A stretch of 64,000 nt of DNA, from assembly GCA_011033025.1 (NCBI GenBank), contig WFMF01000119.1:186001-250000 (forward strand), in the 5' to 3' direction. Origin of the DNA: Beroe forskalii (lineage: Eukaryota > Ctenophora > Nuda > Beroida > Beroidae). Each line of letters begins with the position of its first letter. Positions within the stretch are counted from its first letter, which is position 1. The notes below the pieces were generated by a model. That model saw only the letters and a list, made by a program, of their open reading frames with translations. It searched no databases and had not been told where the DNA came from. The translations under genes and the position numbers were made by a program. Of the stretch, positions 33,490-48,400 are shown piece after piece.

Positions 33490-36400
33490 CTGAGAATAGG
33501 TGGTTTGTTAAGGGGTGAAATTAATGACAACAGACTACAGTAGCAAACAATCATGAGTTAAGTTACTTATCTAGCTTATCTACAGAGAGTAAAATTCATT
33601 TTAATCAACAATTGACAAAAAAGTCAGGAAATAATTCGAATGATTCTTCTTTACCTGCCATAGTGAGAGATCGTGGAGGAATTGGAATAGGAGGCCTGGA
33701 AGGCTGAGGGTCGGTGGTGGTTTTATCTTGGTGAGACAGCATCGGTTCGAACTCCTGAATTGTAGAAGATCACTGACCTAATGCATTTAAATTACATTTA
33801 AAGTATGAACTTATTCTGCATTATCATGCCTTATACTCTTATTACATGAAGGTATAAACATTCATTACAAAGTCCTATTGAAATAAGACCAGAAACTTTG
33901 TCACAATACAAATCTAGCCATATCTACCTCTTGTTTTAAATCTGGAATTGGGAGTGCATTAGCTCCAGAGTATTGCTGTTCATCAGGCTGTTTTTCTCTC
34001 TTCCGTAACTTACTGTGCTTCTCCCCTGTTAAAAAGATGATAGAACCAATCAGAGTTATTCTTTGAATTCATCAGTTATCCGATGAATGAACAACCAATA
34101 TTCAATAATTTCAATGAAATAAATAGTAGATACTAAGAAAAAGAATCCTATCTTGATCTAAAAAATCAGTAGGCATATTAATTAAGATTGTTTTCATTTC
34201 AAAGCTTACCCTAACAGCCATCAGGGGGCTTTTCATTGCTCCTCTGGCATCCGTAACGTTTTGGTAACCTTTCGATACTTTTGATCATTCCTGAAAATGT
34301 AACAATGGCATTGAAAGAAAGAATGAATGACGAACTTGGTACTGTGGTAACGTTCTCCATGTTAAAGTGTTAATTATAAACTTGCTCGCTTTCGAAATTT
34401 CGATGTATTACTGAGATTCACTCACCGACTTTTGAGTTCTTTATAGTTGGGTATTTGGAGTTCTTCGTCGGATCTGAAGAAGCCGGAGATCCTTCTGGAG
34501 GGAAATGGGAAAATTAGATTATGATTTGAAAAAATATTAAGGTAAAACTAATTGTTATGCTCCATACAGTCCCAATTTTACATGGAAGTAATTTATGCCC
34601 CCTCCCAAGACATCGATTCCCAATTCGAGTAAATATGACTTTCTGCTGAGAAAAGGAAATTTCCTGCAAAACTCACCAGGTGATGTCTTTTTGATGGTGG
34701 GAGGGTAATCATATTCCTTTTTCGGGTTACTTGTAGCTGGGGTGGGCAGACGATTAGATGGCGATGGTTCTGGTTTGGTCGGACTGTCTGGGATCGCATC
34801 AAACACATCCTGAAAGGGATGAACTTCATGTTCACTGTTTGTACAGTACATTGCGTATCTAAGTATTCTATAGTAGTCTCACGACAGGTTTAGACTGATT
34901 TTGAGGGTAGTACTATATGCGTAGAGTCGTGTTACTACACACGTTTTATATGATGTGTTTGTTATGACATACTCAGATATTTAACACCAATTTAAATGTA
35001 AATCTATGCAACCTTGCATTTGCTGTATGGGTAATAAATGAATCCAAACATGAGCTTAATTAGGTATATGTGGGATGACAACGTTCATCATTGCCAAATT
35101 CCATTGTTACAGAAAAGTTCAACAAATACGATAATATATTCACCATGTTCTACCTAACCACTTACCTGCGCCTGTTTGCTGAGTGTTAGAATTGCAGCTG
35201 GTCTCTGGGGCTGCAGCGTCATGGACCTCCACTTATCCTGCTCCTGAGGGACGTACCCCTCCAGAAAGGGATTGGTAGTCTGAGGGAGTAGAAGCGGTGA
35301 GTCAATATTAGCAGGAAATGTTCATGGTATCATGAATACGATCTAAAAACGGCACAAGCGGTCAAATGATCGATACAAAAATCGATGAATTTTCTAAAAA
35401 TGGAACTGCGCTATTTCTTAAACTCTATTTCCTATCACTAACCTGTCTCGTTGTTTCAGATCGCCTCGGTAGCCGTGGCGGTGTCCTCGGTTTCGGAGCC
35501 CCACTGATCCCTGGGGCACTCGGCACGCTCCTTTGCGGGGTGGAAACAACGGGAACTGATCGGGACGGAAGGACGGGACTATGTCCTGGGATCACATACT
35601 CGTTGTCCATGTCCTGTTGTCTGGTCTTATCTCCGGGTCTGCTAAAGTCCGTAGCGGCAGGCGCTGAAGGGCTGCCCCGGAGAGTGGAGGCTGGGAGTTG
35701 CGGGACAGGTCGGTTGGGAGGGGGCGCAGCCACAGCCCCCCTACTTCCTTTACTGGACAAGGTCTCAGAGGGGGGTCGGGGTGGGGGCCGACTGAGGGTG
35801 GCCCCACGTGAGGGGACGGGAGGTTTGTCTAAGGGGGAGGTGGGGCCGGGTTTGCCAGTTCGAGGTGGCAGCGCAGGTGCCGGGATGGCGCCGGGACGTG
35901 GGGATCTGGGCGGGATTTGTTCGTTTGGAGGGGATGTGAGGGAGTTCCTAACCGCTCTGTCTGACTTAGCAGCCCCACTTTCAGACACTCTGGGACTGTC
36001 AGCTTGAGACTGAGAAAGGGGACGGGAAGAGTTTGACTGGGATGGAGAACGAGAGCTCGTCTGGGACGAGGGACGGGAGCTTCCTTGGGACGAGGGATGG
36101 GAGCTTCCTTGGGACGAGGGACGGGATGACGGGGTGTTGTAAACGAGTTCCATGCCCGGGGGAATGTCTTCCATGTCGTCGGAACTTTGGTCCTGGTCGA
36201 CAATAACCAGATCTGCGTATGTGGAGACAATGTCAGAAACGGAGGAGTCGGTGCGAGAGAGATTTGTTGGAGCGGAACTCGGTCTGAAATGTGAGAGGGT
36301 ATTAGGTTCGGTAGCGCTATGTGAAGTTTAATCATCTGTCAATTATCCTAAAGTCATCAAGATTATCCAAATTATTTGAAAACATTCAAATCCCCAGCTT

Positions 36401-39400
36401 TTGTCAAAGCAATGAATCACAAGAATTCATCATAGCCTGCCTATGGATTCAGGATTCAGGAAACATAAAATGACCTCAACCAAAATTCAACTTACATCTC
36501 AGAGAAAATTGAGAGTAAAATTTCGCAAAACGAAAATTCAAAACGCTTGTAAGTGTGTCAAACGATGGTTACAGTCGACAAGTGACCGTGAACGATTGAA
36601 TAAAGCTACACGCACTTATCAACACTTGCCAAGAAATTATAGGGAGACAGTACATTGAAAAGTATATATTGACATGAATTCCATCGGAAACGTTATAGCC
36701 AGAGACAGTCGTATTTCAAGGGAGTGGCAAATTTAGCGCTGTTCAGATGTTGGAAGATTAGTATATTCATATGACTGGTTGGTCTTGTCAGATACGTGTC
36801 AAAAGAAAGTGAGCTCATCGAAATTGCAAATAACAGATGTTATATCCTGGCCATGCATAAGTAGGTAGTTATGATTCATGATAATAATATTCAATGACAG
36901 TTATTATAGGCGGAAAGTGAATGATGAGCCCTCCCCAAATACCCTGATACCAAATATGGAATAATTGACAAGTTCTTCCACCCTTCACGCCTTGAAATTT
37001 CAAATTTAGACGATTTAAGAATTTTCTAGAAAGACTCCAAAAATCCTAATAGATTTCACAAATAACTCTAAAATATCGGTAATAAAACACGCAATATACT
37101 CACTGAACACTTGCGGAGTTGTTTGCTCCAGAAACACTTCGTCTTGGGGGTGGAGTATCGTAGATCGGTTCCACAGCAGCAGATGGGGGTTTCGGGGGTT
37201 CGTGGGCTGGTTTCGGGGGTTCCTGAACTGGTTTAGGGGGTTCCTGAACTGGTTTAGGGAGCTCTTGAACGGGTTTAGGTGCTACTGGAGGTGGTATTTT
37301 ACCGGACTTCGTCCGAGTAACTTGTGGTGGTCTATCGTAGATTGGCTCCGTAGATGGCTCCGGTTTTGGAACTTTTTGAGGCGGAACATCGTAGATTTGC
37401 TCAACACTTGACATAGGAGGCACATCGTAAATCTGATCGGGAGTCGTTTGAGAAGGAGGCGTGCTGTATATCTGCTCAGGCTGAGGTTGAGCTGAGGTCA
37501 TGGAATTGCGATGGGGCTGAGGAGACTTCTGAGGTTTCGATGAGGTTCTGCTCTGAGGAGGCGGAGTGTCGTAGATCTGTTCTGAGGTGTGATCGTATTG
37601 GGATGTGGGGGTGTTGTAGGTTGCGAGTATTGACGAGGGAGTGTCGTAGATTTCGTCTGGTTGAGGGTAGGGATCACTGTGTGTAGATTCATGGGGTGGT
37701 TTAGCTGCTGGGGGTGTGTCGTAGATTGGATCCTGAAATGAGTTGAGTGAAGAGAGAAGTTATTGAGATGGAATAAGAATTAATTTGGGGTAACAATGGT
37801 AACATTTTGGAATTACATTACTAGCGCATTGTTTTAGCAGGAAGTGATTAAAAGTGTGATGAACGCATGAAGTTAAATAATATGGTATGATAACCGTTAA
37901 CCATGGCAATTTAGGCACAAAAAGCCTCGTTTAATTGGTTTAATTGAACAAAGAACTTCAATTATGCGTGGTTACGTTTCCTTTACCAAGTTTACCACCT
38001 TATCACTATTTAGCCTAGGTGCAGTTTTCTTAATCCTAGACTAGATAATTCCATTGTCCTGTGTTTATTTCGCTGCATCATATGTACTTTTAGATTGTAA
38101 TGAAAGTTTTCCATATTATGAACACTGAACAGTATGTCAATGTTCCAAGTTATTTTGACTAGGTAAAACAAAAACTGAAATTTAAACGTACCAGATGTCC
38201 ATCAACTTCAACGACATTGATCGGGGGCCTTGAGGTCTTTGCATCACTTTCATTTACTGCTTTCTCTTGACTATTCCTGTTGTAATTCGTCAAACTACTG
38301 CTGCTTCTGTCGATATTTGTCGAATTACTGCCACTTCTGTCGAAGTGTGTCGAACTACTGCCATTTCTTTCATAGGCTGTCGTATTACTACCACATCTGT
38401 CATACGCTGTCGCATTACTTCCACTTCTGTTGCACACTGTCGAATTATTGCTGGTCCTCCTATCGACACTCGAGTTGGAGGAATGTCGAGGTACAGTGCA
38501 GGGAACATCGTAAATATCATCATAAGTCGGATCTGATGCTTTCAGAAAATCTCCTCCCTGAAATAAAATAAGAATAAGAATTAGAAATACACATGATTTA
38601 TTAATTCAACGACTTTTTGAAAAAGTCAGTAGAAATGAGAATGGATAAATTGAAGGTGTTGATGGCTTGCTATAGTATTTTGGATGGGAATCAAATAATT
38701 TGATAGCTACTTCGTTGATACGTGTTGAGTGAGTCATGAATGCTGTTTTGGGGTATCCTAACGGAATCAACAATTTCGTCTCAGGGAAATCAACACTTAT
38801 TTTAAGATTTTCCGGCTCTCATAGGCGACTTTAACAGCAATCTCTGCAGCTATAGTGTAATGTATCACTTTAACTATAATAAATTCAAAAAGTATGTGGA
38901 TGTTAAAAATAACATAAAATACTAATTAATTCCTATCGATTCTCATGGAAAATATGTATGTCCTCGCCTCATACAGTTTTAAATTTTTAACAATTTAAAG
39001 TAACAGCTTTAAAAAGGAGAAGGTTTTCATATGTTATCGTACTTTGGTGAATTCCTACAATTCTTGACGGTCCGATGTAGTCATAAAAATCCCATAGGAC
39101 GTTTCGAAGCTGCTGAACAGTAGCTAATGTGTAGGACTGTTGATGCTAAAACACATATTTCTTTTAGTATTTTCATAGACGGCAAGTACTTAGTACGTGT
39201 GTTGTGTTGTTGATTTGTAATTTATTTTCCGGAACGAATAGTTTTGTTGTTAACATTTAAGCGTCGTCGGTAATTGATCATACACTTAGGAATTCTGTGA
39301 AACACAAAGCATTGAGTGTGCTGACTGTTGGTCGATATAACTTTTCTAACTTCTAGTTTTCACTATTTTGGGGGTTTTGGAATGGTTTCCCAACAACTTA

Positions 39401-42400
39401 CACCCGATTTTTTTGGGTTTCCAAATAAAATCCACGATGGAACAATAACTACAAGCTTGCTTCAATACCTTGCGCCAAGAAAAGAAAGATTTAAATTATT
39501 ATCATTCTGAACTACTTTAAATAAGTCCACCATTGTTAACCATAATAATGACATAACCTGGAACGTCTATTAGTGTCGGCATGACTTCTCTAGATTTATA
39601 AGTTTTGATCTTTCTTTGGTAGCTCAAAGAAATCATACGAAAGACAAAATACGCCTAATGCCTATTATAATAGTGCATTATAGTTCCTATGGTCTATTCT
39701 CTTATTGTACTACTGTTTCCAGTTCGGGAGGTTTAATCGCCAACAGGTGACATTACAAGTGTTTCTATTGGTTCGAGACGAATAAATGACGTTTATATAT
39801 CAGTGACGTCATCATCTCTTGATTTTGAAGGGCTAACTGTCCCATCTTCTATCTATCCCTACACTCATATAACTAAACTATACCGATTACAAGAACTAAA
39901 CCTAGATTATACGCCGCGCACGAAGAATAGGCGGGTAGGATGACGTCATTATCATATCATGATGTAGTCAGTTGATGACGTTAAACCGCCTATATTTCTC
40001 GTGTGCGGGGTTTAGAAGAACAGGTGATCACACACATGTAAAGTCTAACCTGATCTTTTCTAGTCTTCTCCCCATGCACTCTGTAGTCTGTGGTGTAGTC
40101 CGTATTGTTGCCTTGGAGGAACTGTATCACGTTGCTGGGAATGTCGTATATGTCTTCATCGTATGCAGACTCTTTAGTCACACTTTCTACCTGAAAATAG
40201 GATGGTTTCCTAAGGAATATTGGGGAATTTGTACTTTGTGATTTTTGGGTCGTAAGCAAACTCTTTATAGTGACACTTTCTACCTGCAGAAAATGGAATG
40301 TTCCCAAGGAATGTTATGGGGAATTTGTACTTTTGCAATTTTTTGTGGGAGTTGTTCGTAGGGCATTTGTATTTTGTGCTTTTAGGGTCGTAACGATTAG
40401 TTTGGGTAACACACTAACTAACTAGCAGGTGGGCTAGCTCTTAATAACCATTTCTTGTCTGTATTCAAAAGAGTAAAAGGATCTAATAATAGACACCTTG
40501 ATGTATCAATTTAGAGAATTTAGCTCCTAAATAATAGTAATTTGTCTGCCCCTTCGGTCACAGATCTATCTCAGATAAATATAGAAGTGCGTAGAGCTTT
40601 CAAACTTTCAAAGAAGCTCTCGAGGCCTAATTATCATGCTTAATTACCCAGAAAATTGGATAGGATTGAATTGTCCTGATGTAGGATAATTAGGGTGTTG
40701 CAGAGCAAACTGGAACTGGATAGGATGTTGAGTAATGGATGGGATACAATATTGTTAGATAACATTTGAAGAATAATTCAAGTGTTACAGAGCTATGAGC
40801 AATTAAAATTCAAAATTATCGCTTATCGCTTTACCACACTAAACACAGGCTTTTTCTCATTGCAGTTGACAATTTAAAGTGTAGAATTTACGTAATTATA
40901 GTCAGCTTTGTAAAGCTGGAGTCATTATTAATGATCAATAAAGCAATTATGAGAACAATTAACATTGTAAGTAAAGGAAACATTTTATAAGGGGAAACTT
41001 TAGTAGTCTAACATCCATCAATTACGCTTTGAGAGAAGGCTATAACAAGGACTAGTTTATGTCAAGTTCTTACAAGTTTAGTTGATTAACTATCCAATCG
41101 AAACCCCTCCAAACTTTCCGTTTTGAAGGAAAGTGACAAAACTTTTCGTTAGTCTCCTTTTATTCGCTACATAAACAGTACTTACTAATAATTGAAACAG
41201 CTAATTATTTTGAATTACGGTAGTCGGACAGTCGGTTTCGTGTTGTTTTCGCATGTGTAAGAGTTTTCCATAAGGACTTTGTGTTATCGGCGGCATATTA
41301 AAATGCCTACAGATGCATTTAACATTGACCAATCAGCACGCGACTTTACTGTAAACTTGGGTGCTGATTGGTAAATTTCATGACGATTTCGAGGTCCTAC
41401 ACCGCTTATATCAATCAATAAACGAATTGACGCGGTCGTCAAGTCAACATTCCACTACGTTTTATGTCTTCAGATATACTCAAGTTGCTAGTCACAATAA
41501 TAAGCTAATAAGTAGTTGGTCATATTATGTTTGTAGCTTTCTTATTGTGAGAAAGCTTTTGTATTTTCTTTCAAAACCTTTGTTTTGCCTACTGTTGTTT
41601 CATTCACATTTTTCTTTGATATTCAAATTATCGAGTGTTCTTGTTTTAGGACAGTGTATATGCATTGAATATACAGTATAGAAGTAAACATTGGCCAAAT
41701 GTTCAACAGTTTATTAACCCTATTCAACTGGACCTTTTTCTGAAGATTTCACATTCATTGATATGTTATGTTTGATAATAATGGAGCACCAGAACAGCAT
41801 CAAAGCTGCTGCCAATAATTTCATTAATAATTTAGTGTCCAATGTATTATTGACTCGAAATTTATTTATTTCGCATATTGATCCAATGGAATTGTTTGTA
41901 AATTTCATAAAATAATTAATTCATAATACATTGCTGTCCCTTTTATTCTGTAAGTATGAAACAGTGCCTGGTAATATTCTAGTTCTCCACTTCTATTTCA
42001 ACCCGTTTCTATCTCGAACCGTTTCCATCTCAACCCGTTTCTATGTCAACCCGTTTCCATCTCAACCCGGTTCTATGTCAACCCGTTTCTATGTCAATCC
42101 GTTTCCACTAACCTGTCTGCCTGTAGTCTTGACTCCAGGACTCCTGTTCCCACTAACCTGTCTGCCTTTAGTCTTGACTCCAGGACTCCTGTTCCCACTA
42201 ACCTGTCTGCCTTTAGTCTTGACTCCAGGACTCCTGTTCCCACTAACCTGTCTGCCTTTAGTCTTGACTCCAGGACTCCTGTTCCCACTAACCTGTCTGC
42301 CTTTAAGTCTTGATTCCAGGAATCCTGTTCTCAAATGGAATGAGAAGTCGTATATTCCGTCACAGTTCACCTCGATTGGAGTTTTCTCTTCCTGCAGAAT

Positions 42401-45400
42401 TTTTAAGATTTAAATGATTTAAATGAGAGTTAATTAATAATTTTAGTATCAATATTGATTTCAATAAGAAGAAATATATTGAGATACTTTATTTTCAATT
42501 CGCTAACATGCTCGACTGACTTTTCACAATAACCTCATAGGTTGCCATTTAAATTCCATGAAGTCTGTCAAATTAGCTTATTTTTGTGGTGCATTGCTTT
42601 CTGAACAATGAAGTCCCCGGTCTAGGACTAATTGACTATGAAATTTCAAAATGCAGATAATTCATTTGAGACATTTGACTTTATCATAGCTGGTTTACGA
42701 ATTATTGATTGTTACAATTCATGAGTTCGCAGGTCTTTCATCTAATAAAATCATGCTGAGCCGAGATATAATAGTTTTCGTAACTTTCAAATTCGCATTA
42801 AAATTACCATATGTGAAGGATATAACCGTAATTTGCATCTGTAAATGGTCTTAAATTCATGAGGTATACGCTCTGGACCCTTTAACATGACACATTATCG
42901 CCATTTACTCATTTATTCGAAGAGAGATGGTGCCTTAGTGTGGTTATTATCATTTGAATTGTGGTGCCATTATTGTCAAGAATTCGTTTCATTATCAGGG
43001 GTTAAGAATTGCGAAATGATGACGCTGCAAGGTTCATCAGATTGGTGCGTGGCATGAATCATAAGATCTCCGACTAGGACTTACAACTGCCACATAACAA
43101 GTGTGAAGTCTAGAATCAGAGCTGCAGAGAATGATATATTCTGGAAGATATAATCGTTGAAGTTTCCATAAAGTGGTGCCTGTCCTGGCACAAAGTGGAC
43201 CCTTGCAACATTTACCTTTGTATCTTCATGGAGCTACTCCAGTATATAAGTGATTATATTGGAGTCGCTGATACAACTGCTAATTATCCATTGAACTTAT
43301 CATTTGTTTGAGGATAATCGCAGCTGAAACAATTATTGGAACATCTACCCTAATTTCTCATGCCGGGGACCGTTAGTGTGTCACTCTGAAAGCGGCATTA
43401 TATAACGGACCGTTATATAATGCAGCTTTCAGAGTGACACAGCAGCTTTAGAACATGAAACCCATATGCTTTCATTAACCCATCCTTACAAGACATCCAT
43501 AAACTAACTTATGCCCGATTTGGAGGCTCCTCCGAATCGTTGTGCGAAAAGTATGAATAATGAAACCCCTGCCCCAATATCATTCTGTATATCTTTATTT
43601 TTCTAATTGTGATAATTGGCATTGACCCATTTTAAAGCCATTACACTTGTATATTAACAACAAACAGGCACACATGCTGCGTGTATCACTCACAGCAAAC
43701 CATACAAGATTTATTACTGACAATATCCATAGCCCCAAAGCACGGAACTATCGCATTCTCACATCTCACACACTCGCATAATATTGCCACTACATAATGT
43801 AATATCATCTTGATCATGCATAATCACTCGATCCACTATCGCTGGATTTGTTGTTATTCGCGTGACTTATACCGCGTATATCCACCAATGGGAAGGCAGG
43901 AAAGTGTGGTCACGTGACCACGCTCTCATCACGTGACTGGAGATAAGACGCATCCGAGCGACATTGGTAAAGTTTCTATCTGCCCGGATATATGAGCAAC
44001 ATGAGGGATTTTCTACGTGCGACGTCAGCAATTCACCACTATAAACCCTGATAATGACGTCACTCTCAATCGCCTATTTTCCGAGCGCGACACATCTAGG
44101 TGCCACACTCTCTGCCCGGTCTTCACTGAGATATTTGTGCTGATTGCCCTGCAACGCTCCCCAAGGAGCTATACCAAGTGTGACAAATATAATATATCCT
44201 GGTCATTTTGCCCTAATTTGGCACCTTATCATCATATCAGGAACATACGAATATTCATGGTGAGGAGACACACTGCTTCACTAGCTCCTGATATCGCATT
44301 GGTCACGTTAAATTGTTAGTATTTGTCGAGTGGTATCAAGATAGGGAACGATTCTTATCAGAGCCATCGTTTGTTTTTTGTTGTTATGTATGCAACATTG
44401 TTTTTCATTATTTTTATCCCATTACCAGTTTATGAAGCATCATAGATGAACTAATCTCAGTATTTCATGATGAATGAACATAGCTTTATAGCAAATATAT
44501 CTTGTTATGGAATTATGAAGCATGTGATGAGCCTCGTATCATGCGATTGAAAATTAAAATTATATGGAGAAAGAATTATGTCTATTTTGAGAAATCCAAG
44601 GCGCCACCAACGCAAGGGGCTTTATCTGACGATAGCAACTCAAAGTCAAGTTTAACTGAATTATCTGGAATTTTAAGCAAAAATGATTATTTCAATTGAC
44701 GCATAGTGTTTCATGACTTATAAGAGGCCCATGATCATTATTTATTCGTAAAATCGTTAAATTCATTTTAAATTCCTTCGGTGTTGATACAGATAATCTG
44801 CGGCGAAAAATCAAGAAAGATTTTTGCCTTTATTAATACTCAGGATCGCATTTTTCTGGAGAATTTATCGGTCTTCATTCCCACGATGAGCGAATGTTGG
44901 AGTTGAGGAGTTCATTGGATCCATTTAAATGATTAGTAAAATCATTAGGTTGTCAGTTGTGGTTATAATGTTTGCAAATATAATCAATCACTTTCTGCAA
45001 AAATCTCTCAGTTCCCACGCTTTGTGACCAACATGATGAGGCAACTCTTACTACCTTACTAAAGGGCGTAGAAATGTGTTGATATAGCATACAGCATCGC
45101 TCATAATAGAATGGCATTTCATAATTCTGCAGTTTTACGTATGTAATATCTTTCCAATGATTTGCATACGTGCCTAGACGTTAATTCCCAAGCATTTACT
45201 TTTACTTTTGCGTCGAAATATTTACTGAATTAAAGCTATTGTGTTGGTTAATGGTTTATACAAAGTGCGTTTCTCAACACAATCCCAGACTTTCCACTAG
45301 ATTATATTATCGTGAGATTGAAACTCAAACATTCTCAACAGCAGATATGATTCCCAAGCATTTAATGTAAATTTGAATCTACATTTTTAGTATTTTACCG

Positions 45401-48400
45401 ATTTACCGTTCCATTGAGCCAAAACTCAAAACCACCGAAATTCCTCTCCATTCTATAATCTAACCCGGAACAATGAACATTCCCAGCAGTAGATAATATG
45501 ATTCCCAAGCATTAGCCTAACTTTGCATGTACATTTTACCGATTTACCTATCCATTATTAGATTGAAACATCCTACTTCCCAGCAGCAGACATGATTCCC
45601 AAGCATTTACCCTGACTTCGCATCGACCTTCACCGAATAACCTTTCAATTGAATCTAACCCCACAAATTCCCAGCTGCAGTCATGATTCAATGGTTGACA
45701 GGGTTCACAGAGCGACAGGATTACTTCGTGAATCTGTTCGTGGTAATTCTCATGATATTCGGAATCATCATTTCAACGCTACTCAACCCTGTCATACTCA
45801 TCTACTACTGGTGAGTTACAGTTTGTCATTCTGTCAGTTAATTTGAAAATTTGTAAGTTTTATATATCGTCGCTTATCGTTTATTGTCTTTATTGTCTGA
45901 TCTTTCTAAAGTATACCTTTTCTCATATCCGTTTATTTCTCAATCCATAGAAATTTAAAGAAACCCTCTGATTTTATATAAAACTATGGTGGATTTTTGC
46001 TTTAATCACGCTTTACATTTCAAGTTTTATAAGCTCTGATTCAAATATCGACATCAAATATATCGTGCCGTTCTGTGTTAGAATTTCTACGGATTATTCC
46101 TCTCTCTAATTCTCTCCTTTCCTCAGGAAGAAACGACTCCGCTAAATTAAGTCGCCGACTGTTCATCCTCCTGGCCCTCTCCGACTTGTTAACCAACAGC
46201 TACCCACTGATCCACATCCTGTACTTCTGTCTCAACGATAGCTACTCCTTCAGTGTTAATGTCAATGAGGGAATGGTGGTCGATCCCATGTACAAGTAAG
46301 AGAGATTTGATCTTTTGTGGTTTCTTTTAGCAAATTTACAAAAGTTGAAAGATGAGTCGTCTCTTTTCTCAATGATTGTAGATTGTACCATTTAGTTATG
46401 AAAAAAGTAAACCATTGTAAACGATAACGACTTCTTTTATTTCCGCTACTTCATTGAATATGACAAAAACCTCCTGACGCCTCTGGCCTCTAGTGTGTCT
46501 TCTGAGGAAACATTTAATTACACACGAGTCCTAACCATTGTCAATCATTACTCGCCAATTTTAAGCTAAATAAATGACAAACAAATAGCCTCCTAAAGCC
46601 TAACCCCTCTGTTTTCCCAGGTATTACTCAGTCCCCTGCCTGATAATGTGCACCTTTGGCTGCACCTCCCAAGTCGTTACCTCCGTTCTGGCCGTGGTCC
46701 GATCCATCTCCATCTTCCAGCCTTTCTTCCAGTACGAACAGTGGATTCCCATGGCCTACATAGCCATCTTCTGCACCATCATGACCATCAACGAGTTCGC
46801 CTTCGCCTACTGCCAGTTCCTTGAAACCACCAACACGGTGATGTCTGTCATAGAGCTCGCAGTGAACGCGTGTTTCTGGATGACAGTGATGCAGATTGTG
46901 ATTGGCATCGCTGCCTCCCTTCTTACGTTCCTCAAGCTGTTTGCCAAGAGGAAGGTAGAGAAGACCAGGATGAGAAGTTGCTGGATTATCTTCCTCATGA
47001 ACATTCCCTACGTGCTGTCCGTTATCAACTTCATTCTCTCTAAAACCAGCTGGTCTAAGTACGGGTATGTCTACCTGGCCTTTGTGGCCATTCCTTGCTT
47101 CACCTCGCTCTTCAACCCTCTGGTGATTGTCTTCATGACGCATGAAATCAGGCACTTTGCGGGCAAGTTGGTCAAGGGGGCATGGCGGTGGTTGAGGCAC
47201 AAGTACAAGCAGTTAAGGGGGGTTAGTCCGTACGATTTGACCCCGAAAACGTCAGCGAGCACCCAGAATTCTGAGAAGAATTATGCCACTGCTACGTTTT
47301 GAGGATTAAGCCACTATTTTACGCCAGTAAAATAGTGCAACGACTTTAGTGGTAACCGAAAATGACGGAGAAAGTCAAAAAAAAAACTACAGCTCCAGGA
47401 CTCTTGGACTCTAAGAAAAAAAATAAGACTTATAAAAAGGTGAAAGGAATGGAGAGATTCCCTTTTCAGAACAGATGAAGACAGAGAAGATGAATGTCGG
47501 ACAGCAATAATATGGAGCTAGAATTTGTAATTTTTTAAACATTTCATTCAATTCATACCTCATGCTTTTAGTTTATCAGTCATATTGGAGCTTTGAAGTA
47601 AAGGTACACCTTTTAATTAAATTTTCTTGATTTTTGTCGTACTTAATTAATGAAACGTTTTGACAATTCATTAATTACTTTTGAGTGAAAGTTCAATTAT
47701 CTAGCATCAATTCATTCAATTATCGATAGCATCATCTTGTATCCGCATAATTCCTTTTCGTCAATTGTTTATCAGATAAATTTTTGTTGGCTCAACCTTC
47801 CATACAATAATACTACTTTCTACGATCATAATTGAGGTTATTCCGATAAATCTAACGGCAATTCGTGCATTAATTTGATATCGATTGCGTTCTTAAAATA
47901 TGTATTTTCGTACAAATATAATCATTGTGAATTCTGAGTTTAATTTGTTCAACGCCAACTTTTGTTTACTTCAGATCATGAAAATTATGAAGCGCTGAAC
48001 CAACAAATTCTATAGATTCCAAAATCCAACTTCCAAAATATAACCGTAATTCGCTTACCTCCACATCAAAGACGTAGACACCATCTATGTTCCGTCTCAT
48101 AGTGGAGCCAGTCGGACTTGCCATCTGATTCCTTATCATGAATCTGCTGGGTAGGAAGGCCCTGTCTTGAGATCTGGGGGAAATTGTCGTGGTGACTTTA
48201 TGCAATATTGTGGTATAATGAAGTCATTGACTATGCAAGAGCTAAAGGGATACAGACGATTCGTCAGCACAGTTGACGAATGCTGATGGATCAACCAAAT
48301 GGTTATGTGGTACTTTGTGCTGATATTTAAGTGAAAAAAAGCGTTTGTATTCAATAAATATGCGTCGTTGATTAACATGTTTACCATACTAAGAATTCAA

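Noticed and set aside
36443-36658. Basic 71-codon plus ORF
   Set aside because: Intronic on the opposite strand, no recognisable feature.
42089-42370. 93-codon minus frame as a separate gene
   Set aside because: It is read-through of the docking-adaptor exon into its tandem donor repeat.
46628-47200. 190-codon minus ORF
   Set aside because: Antisense shadow of the GPCR exon with seven-TM sequence on the plus strand.
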